Source: JBOFFC01 sp051648405
GTDB taxonomy: Bacteria > Planctomycetota > Planctomycetia > Pirellulales > Lacipirellulaceae
Assembly (NCBI GenBank): GCA_051648405.1
Contig: JBOFFC010000169.1
Location: forward strand, 1-34,989
DNA: 34,989 nt
Direction of reading: 5' to 3'
Shown here: one piece after another, positions 31,936 to 34,989 of the stretch
Numbering within the stretch: the stretch's first letter is position 1
Layout of the letters: each line of letters opens with the position of its first letter
The notes under the pieces: model-generated
Databases searched by the model: none
Told to the model about the DNA's origin: nothing
Seen by the model: the letters and a program-made list of their open reading frames with translations, nothing else
Translations under genes and position numbers: made by a program

Positions 31936-32501
31936 CGCGCGGCGACGAGCAGCGTCGATCGCTCGAAACGCAGTACGGCGCCCTTTGGGCGGCTGCGCTC
32001 GACGGGCCCTCGGCAGGCGCCCTTGGCCAAGCGTCGGCGGACCCCGACGCGGCGGCGACGCTCCGGCAGTTCGACCTCGCGGCCGCTTTCTCGCCGAAGC
32101 GCGTCGCCAACCGCGAAGCGGCCGACTGCTGCCTGGCCGCCGCGTGGCTCGCGCACGGCGAGCTCGACGAGGCGCACGCCCTGGCGCAAGCGCACGAGGG
32201 GCCAGTTGCCGCCTACTGGCACGGCGTCGTCCACCGCCGCGAGGGAGACTTCGGCAACGCCGAGTACTGGTTCGACCGCGCGGGGGAAGCCCCGTGGGGC
32301 GCACTGCTCGCGACCGCCGCGCTCACCGACCCCGCAACGGCGTCGCTGGGCGCGCGGGGCCAGTGGGACGCCCGGGGGTTCGTCGCCCTGTGCCGCACGG
32401 CGGTTCGAGGCGACGCGACGCTGATCGCCCCCTGCGAGTCGCTGCAGCTCGCCGAATGGCGAGCCGCGTTCGACGGGTGCTTTCGAGCAGCCGCGGGTTG
32501 A
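31932..32501 (+). CDS. Conserved hypothetical protein, coupled to the TPR-like gene
   Basis: The 189-aa protein is read from TTG at 31932, which overlaps the upstream stop as TTGA; no ATG or GTG earlier in this frame fits. It is helical with FSPKRVANREAADCCLAAAWLAHGELDEAHALAQ and AAYWHGVVHRREGDFGNAEYWFDRAG, a pattern I recall from conserved hypothetical proteins (YWHxxxHRREPDYxNAxYWF). No enzyme motif is recognised and no signal peptide is visible. Translational coupling with the TPR-like gene suggests a linked task. Confidence 0.72.
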   Translation: MTRGDEQRRSLETQYGALWAAALDGPSAGALGQASADPDAAATLRQFDLAAAFSPKRVANREAADCCLAAAWLAHGELDEAHALAQAHEGPVAAYWHGVVHRREGDFGNAEYWFDRAGEAPWGALLATAALTDPATASLGARGQWDARGFVALCRTAVRGDATLIAPCESLQLAEWRAAFDGCFRAAAG

Positions 32502-32538
32502 GGTCGCGGGTCGGCGTGCGGTTGCGGTCGCGGGCGAC

Positions 32539-32544
32539 TAGAAT
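32539..32544 (+). promoter_or_regulatory. -10 box of the quinone-oxidoreductase-like gene
   Basis: TAGAAT lies 34 nt before the ATG at 32579. A -35 at normal distance is not evident. The box matches the -10 form seen before the YTV gene and the antitoxin gene. Confidence 0.4.
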
Positions 32545-32578
32545 GCCCGTTCCCCCAACGCCCCGCCACGATCGCCGC

Positions 32579-33178
32579 ATGCGATTCCTTGTCGTCTTCT
32601 GCCACCCCGACCCGGCGAGCTACTCCGCGGCGCTCGCCCAGAAGGGGGTCGATGCGCTCCGTGCCGCCGGGCACGAGACGCGCCTGCTCGACCTGTACGC
32701 CGAGGGTTTCGACCCCGCGATGTCGCTCGAAGAGCGGCGGACCTACAACACGGCGCCGGAAGTGAACGCGGCAGCGCTCGCTTCGCACGTCGAGGCGATC
32801 GACTGGTGCGACGCCTTCGCGTTCGTCTTCCCGACTTGGTTTCACGGTCCCCCCGCGATGCTCAAAGGCTGGCTCGAGCGCACGTGGCTCCCCGGCAGGT
32901 GCTTCGACATCCCGCAGGCAAAGGGAGAGGCCGCGCGTTCGCGACTGCGTCGCGTGAAGCGCCTGGTGGTGATCACCACGTCCGGCGCGCCGCGTTGGTG
33001 GTTGTCGCTGATCGGCAACCCGGGCCGCAAGCTGTTCACGCGCGGCCTGCGTCTGTTGTTCGCTTGGAACTGCCGAACGACGTGGATGCAGCTCTACTCG
33101 ATCAACACGGCGACCGACGACGACCGGCGGGAGTTCCTCGACCGCGTCGATCGCAAGCTGCGCGCGATGCGCGCTTGA
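32579..33178 (+). CDS. NAD(P)H-dependent quinone-oxidoreductase-like flavoprotein
   Basis: The 199-aa protein has a flavodoxin-like fold of the NQO1/MdaB/KefF family. The first strand and FMN/FAD loop is RFLVVFCHPDPASYSAALAQ (2-21), and FAFVFPTWFHGPPAMLKGWLERTW (about 79-102) is the second flavin-binding loop. The family catalyses two-electron reduction of quinones or serves K+-efflux regulation. The C-terminal part, with TTSGAPRWWLSLIGNPGRKLF, fits KefF-like members. The rest of the Kef system is absent. It is probably cytoplasmic. A Rid-family gene follows 35 nt later. Confidence 0.87.
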   Translation: MRFLVVFCHPDPASYSAALAQKGVDALRAAGHETRLLDLYAEGFDPAMSLEERRTYNTAPEVNAAALASHVEAIDWCDAFAFVFPTWFHGPPAMLKGWLERTWLPGRCFDIPQAKGEAARSRLRRVKRLVVITTSGAPRWWLSLIGNPGRKLFTRGLRLLFAWNCRTTWMQLYSINTATDDDRREFLDRVDRKLRAMRA

Positions 33179-33213
33179 ACAACCAGGACGCCCCGCTGGC
33201 GTGGGGCCGCGAC

Positions 33214-33708
33214 ATGAGCAGCGACGATCCCACCCCGGCGGCGAGCGGCGCGCCGCTCGCCCGCTACGCACCGCACCGCCGCGCGGGGGACCTCGTCCTC
33301 TTCTCGGGGGTGATCCCGGTTGATGGCGCGACGGGACGCGTCGTCCGCGGTTATGCCGACTTGCCCCCCGACGCGCGGCGCCTCGTCGGCGAGACCGGCG
33401 AGGTCTCGGTCGATGCGAAGGAGGGGCCCGCCCTCTGCCAGAGCTACGCCGTGCTCGACTCGATCCGGCGTCAGGTCGAGGCGCTCGGGGGGGAGATGGC
33501 CGACGTCGTGAAGCTCGTGCAGTACTTCCGCGACCTCCGCGACTTCCCCCTCTACAACCGCGTCCGCAAGCTCTTCTACCCGGGCGACCCCCCGGCGAGC
33601 ACCGTCGTCCAGGTGTCGGCGATGCTCCCCAGCGACGACGTGCTGATCGAGGTCGAAGCGACCGCCTACCTGCCGGAGCAGCGAGGAAGGATGAGCGATG
33701 AAGGCTGA
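33214..33708 (+). CDS. RidA/YjgF/Rid-family protein without the catalytic arginine
   Basis: The 164-aa protein shows the chorismate-mutase-like Rid fold: LVLFSGVIPVDGATGRV near the start, a central helix (CQSYAVLDSIRRQVEALGGEMADVVKLVQYFRDLRDF) and VLIEVEATAYLP near the end. Rid proteins hydrolyse reactive enamine/imine intermediates. In RidA the carboxylate-binding Arg105 is in a PARS motif; here the aligned motif reads PAST, so Ser replaces the Arg. That suggests another Rid subgroup with a different ligand. It overlaps the cytochrome c gene start by 11 nt, so they are probably translated together. Confidence 0.85.
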   Translation: MSSDDPTPAASGAPLARYAPHRRAGDLVLFSGVIPVDGATGRVVRGYADLPPDARRLVGETGEVSVDAKEGPALCQSYAVLDSIRRQVEALGGEMADVVKLVQYFRDLRDFPLYNRVRKLFYPGDPPASTVVQVSAMLPSDDVLIEVEATAYLPEQRGRMSDEG

Positions 33709-34915
33709 AAAGAAGCGCAGCCGTGCGCCGATCCGGAGGTCGTGGCTACGCGTCGCGTTCGCGACGGTCGGCCTCGCGCTCGTTTGTTGCTTCGGCGCGC
33801 TCACCGCCCAGAGTGAGGAATCGGTCCCGCCGATCGCCGTCGAGGAGCTCACGTTCTCCATCGACGCCAGCGCGGTCGACGCGTTCCTGCGGCTCGACGA
33901 CAAGATCTGGACCCCCCACCTCGCCGAGCGGCCGGGCTACCTCGGCAAGGAGTCGTGGGTTGCCGACAAGCCGTCCGACGACGGCTCGCGCGAGGTGAAG
34001 CTCGTCATCCGCTGGCGTTCGCTCGCCGACTGGCACGCCGCCCCCAAGCAAGGCCTCGACGAAACCGACGAGCGCTTCGCCGCCGCGATGAAGCCGCACG
34101 GCGCCTACAAGATGACCGCGGGGCGCGCGTACTCGCTCGCCCGCACCGCGTCGGCGGCGCCGACGGTCGAGGCGCCGACGGTGCGCCTCGCCGAGCTGTG
34201 GGCCGACCCCGCGTGGCGCAAGCGCGCGCGGGACGTGTTTGTGCCGCGGGACCCCACGTTCGGCGCCGACAAGCGGTACCGCGCCGTGCCGCTGAAGGAC
34301 GTGCTGTTCGAGCGGTTCGCGCTCGAGGGGCTCGACCCGCAGCAGACGACGCTCGTCTTAACCTGCGTCGATGGCTACCAGCCGACGATGACCCTGGCCA
34401 AGGCCCAGGCGTACGACGGCTGGCTGGCGTTCGAGGACCCCGACGTCGAGCGAACGACTGAAGGGGGCCCGGGCAACGAGTGGGTCGCCGTGCAGCCGGG
34501 GGGCAAGCGTGTGCCGATCGCCCCGTGTTACTTGGTGTGGCCCGACGCCCCTCGCGACGACCCCAAAATCGCCTGGCCCTACGCGCTCGCCGAGCTCGCG
34601 CTCGTGGGAGAGGACCCGCTGCGCAAAGCGGCGGCGCCGATGGACCCGGCGTTCGAGCCCGGCTTCGCGGCCTTCGCGACGCACTGCGCGAAGTGCCACC
34701 GTGCGAACGGGGCCGGCGGCGACCTCGGCCCCGAGCTCGCCGCGCCGCGCGCCGTGACCGAGTACTGGCGCCGCGACGAGCTGGTGAAGTTCATCCAGAA
34801 CCCGGCCGCCTACCGCGCCGGCTGCCGCATGCCGCCGATGCCGCACCTTGATGCGGCGACGATCGAGAGCGTGCTGGGGTATCTCGAGCACCTAGCGGTG
34901 GTCAGTCGGCAGTAG
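33698..34915 (+). CDS. TIGR03792 / molybdopterin-oxidoreductase-like / cytochrome c fusion protein
   Basis: The 405-aa protein starts behind GAGGAAGG and overlaps the Rid gene. An N-terminal hydrophobic segment (16-37) is a signal peptide or anchor. Residues 48-150 look like the TIGR03792 family, an antibiotic-monooxygenase-like (ABM) fold known from cyanobacteria: FLRLDDKIWTPHLAERPGYLGKESW, IRWRSLADWHA, ERFAAAM. Residues 190-305 resemble a molybdopterin-oxidoreductase-like fold (RAVPLKDVL, TTLVLTCVDGYQPTMTL), but lack a visible cofactor Cys at the usual place. The C-terminal cytochrome c has CAKCH (330-334) and RMPPMPHL for the axial Met (378-381). It should be a periplasmic haem protein. 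Its substrate is unknown. Confidence 0.83.
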   Translation: MKAEKKRSRAPIRRSWLRVAFATVGLALVCCFGALTAQSEESVPPIAVEELTFSIDASAVDAFLRLDDKIWTPHLAERPGYLGKESWVADKPSDDGSREVKLVIRWRSLADWHAAPKQGLDETDERFAAAMKPHGAYKMTAGRAYSLARTASAAPTVEAPTVRLAELWADPAWRKRARDVFVPRDPTFGADKRYRAVPLKDVLFERFALEGLDPQQTTLVLTCVDGYQPTMTLAKAQAYDGWLAFEDPDVERTTEGGPGNEWVAVQPGGKRVPIAPCYLVWPDAPRDDPKIAWPYALAELALVGEDPLRKAAAPMDPAFEPGFAAFATHCAKCHRANGAGGDLGPELAAPRAVTEYWRRDELVKFIQNPAAYRAGCRMPPMPHLDAATIESVLGYLEHLAVVSRQ

Positions 34916-34989
34916 GCATCGGGCTATCGCGAGCGGCGAAGCCGCGCGCAAGGCGAGCCGGCGGCGTCAGCCCCCGGAGTCGTCGCGCC
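34916..34989 (+). repeat. Intergenic repeat words and REP-like copy C (truncated)
   Basis: GGCAGTAGGCA (34908-34918) echoes the words at 2389-2402. From 34952 to the end of the window, GGCGAGCCGGCGGCGTCAG...CGGAGTCGTCGCGCC matches the left arm and centre of the 25668 element. The right arm is outside the window. Confidence 0.7.

Noticed and set aside
29419..32304. 961-residue minus-strand open frame opposite the TPR-like gene
   Set aside because: Composition is Arg/Asp/Leu-rich as expected for an antisense shadow; the plus-strand frame has a signal peptide, ribosome site and TPR-like helices.

Overview
The window looks like a chromosomal segment of a GC-rich planctomycete, most likely of the Pirellulales. 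The lineage markers are a prepilin-like DUF1559 protein, a Cys/Gly-rich YTV-repeat protein, a very large secreted protein with a dockerin pair and a PEP-CTERM-like tail, a DUF4254 protein, and several conserved hypothetical families that I associate with planctomycetes. The assignment is inference from gene content. No rRNA, tRNA, CRISPR array or intact insertion sequence was seen.

Layout. 1-3310: potassium uptake pair KtrB/KtrA and a convergent TerC-family membrane protein. 3432-9500: an accessory stretch with a VapBC-type toxin-antitoxin pair, a two-gene minus-strand operon of unknown function (a 701-aa coiled-coil protein carrying an HHSS...SGHYRP module, plus a 332-aa partner), a small nucleotidyltransferase-like protein, and a tightly coupled pair made of a DUF4406 (nucleoside-deoxyribosyltransferase-like) enzyme and a two-TM GAF membrane protein, followed by a 52-aa microprotein. 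9553-12514: assimilatory sulfate activation (cysD then a fused cysN-cysC), with a long inverted repeat between the two genes. 12642-15218: a small membrane protein, the DUF1559 pseudopilin and a secreted FKBP-type prolyl isomerase. 15542-17426: the YTV-repeat protein as a self-contained unit with a near-consensus promoter and a strong terminator. 17478-23792: a surface polysaccharide group (wecB-like epimerase, GT4 glycosyltransferase, Wzy-like polymerase, acyltransferase 3) plus DUF4254. 23916-26413: repeats, a BFD-like [2Fe-2S] protein, an M20 peptidase and a PabA/TrpG amidotransferase. 26879-34915: the dockerin/PEP-CTERM protein, a large TPR-like protein with a coupled partner, an NAD(P)H-quinone-oxidoreductase-like flavoprotein, a Rid-family protein lacking the usual catalytic Arg, and a secreted fusion of a TIGR03792-like domain, a molybdopterin-oxidoreductase-like domain and a cytochrome c.

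The intergenic DNA is rich in palindromic and word-repeat elements: three copies of one REP-like family, two long inverted repeats, and shared direct words at three places. Several promoters show -10 boxes of the TAGAAT/TAGACT/TAGGAT/TACGAT type; two of these lie exactly 6 nt before an ATG and predict leaderless mRNAs.

The best candidates for an undescribed system are the DUF4406 plus 2TM-GAF pair (9500-8423, minus strand), whose make-up of a nucleotide-processing enzyme, a ligand-sensor domain and a membrane segment resembles nucleotide-centred defence modules, and the SGHYRP-module operon (7344-4177, minus strand). Both functional ideas are inference only.
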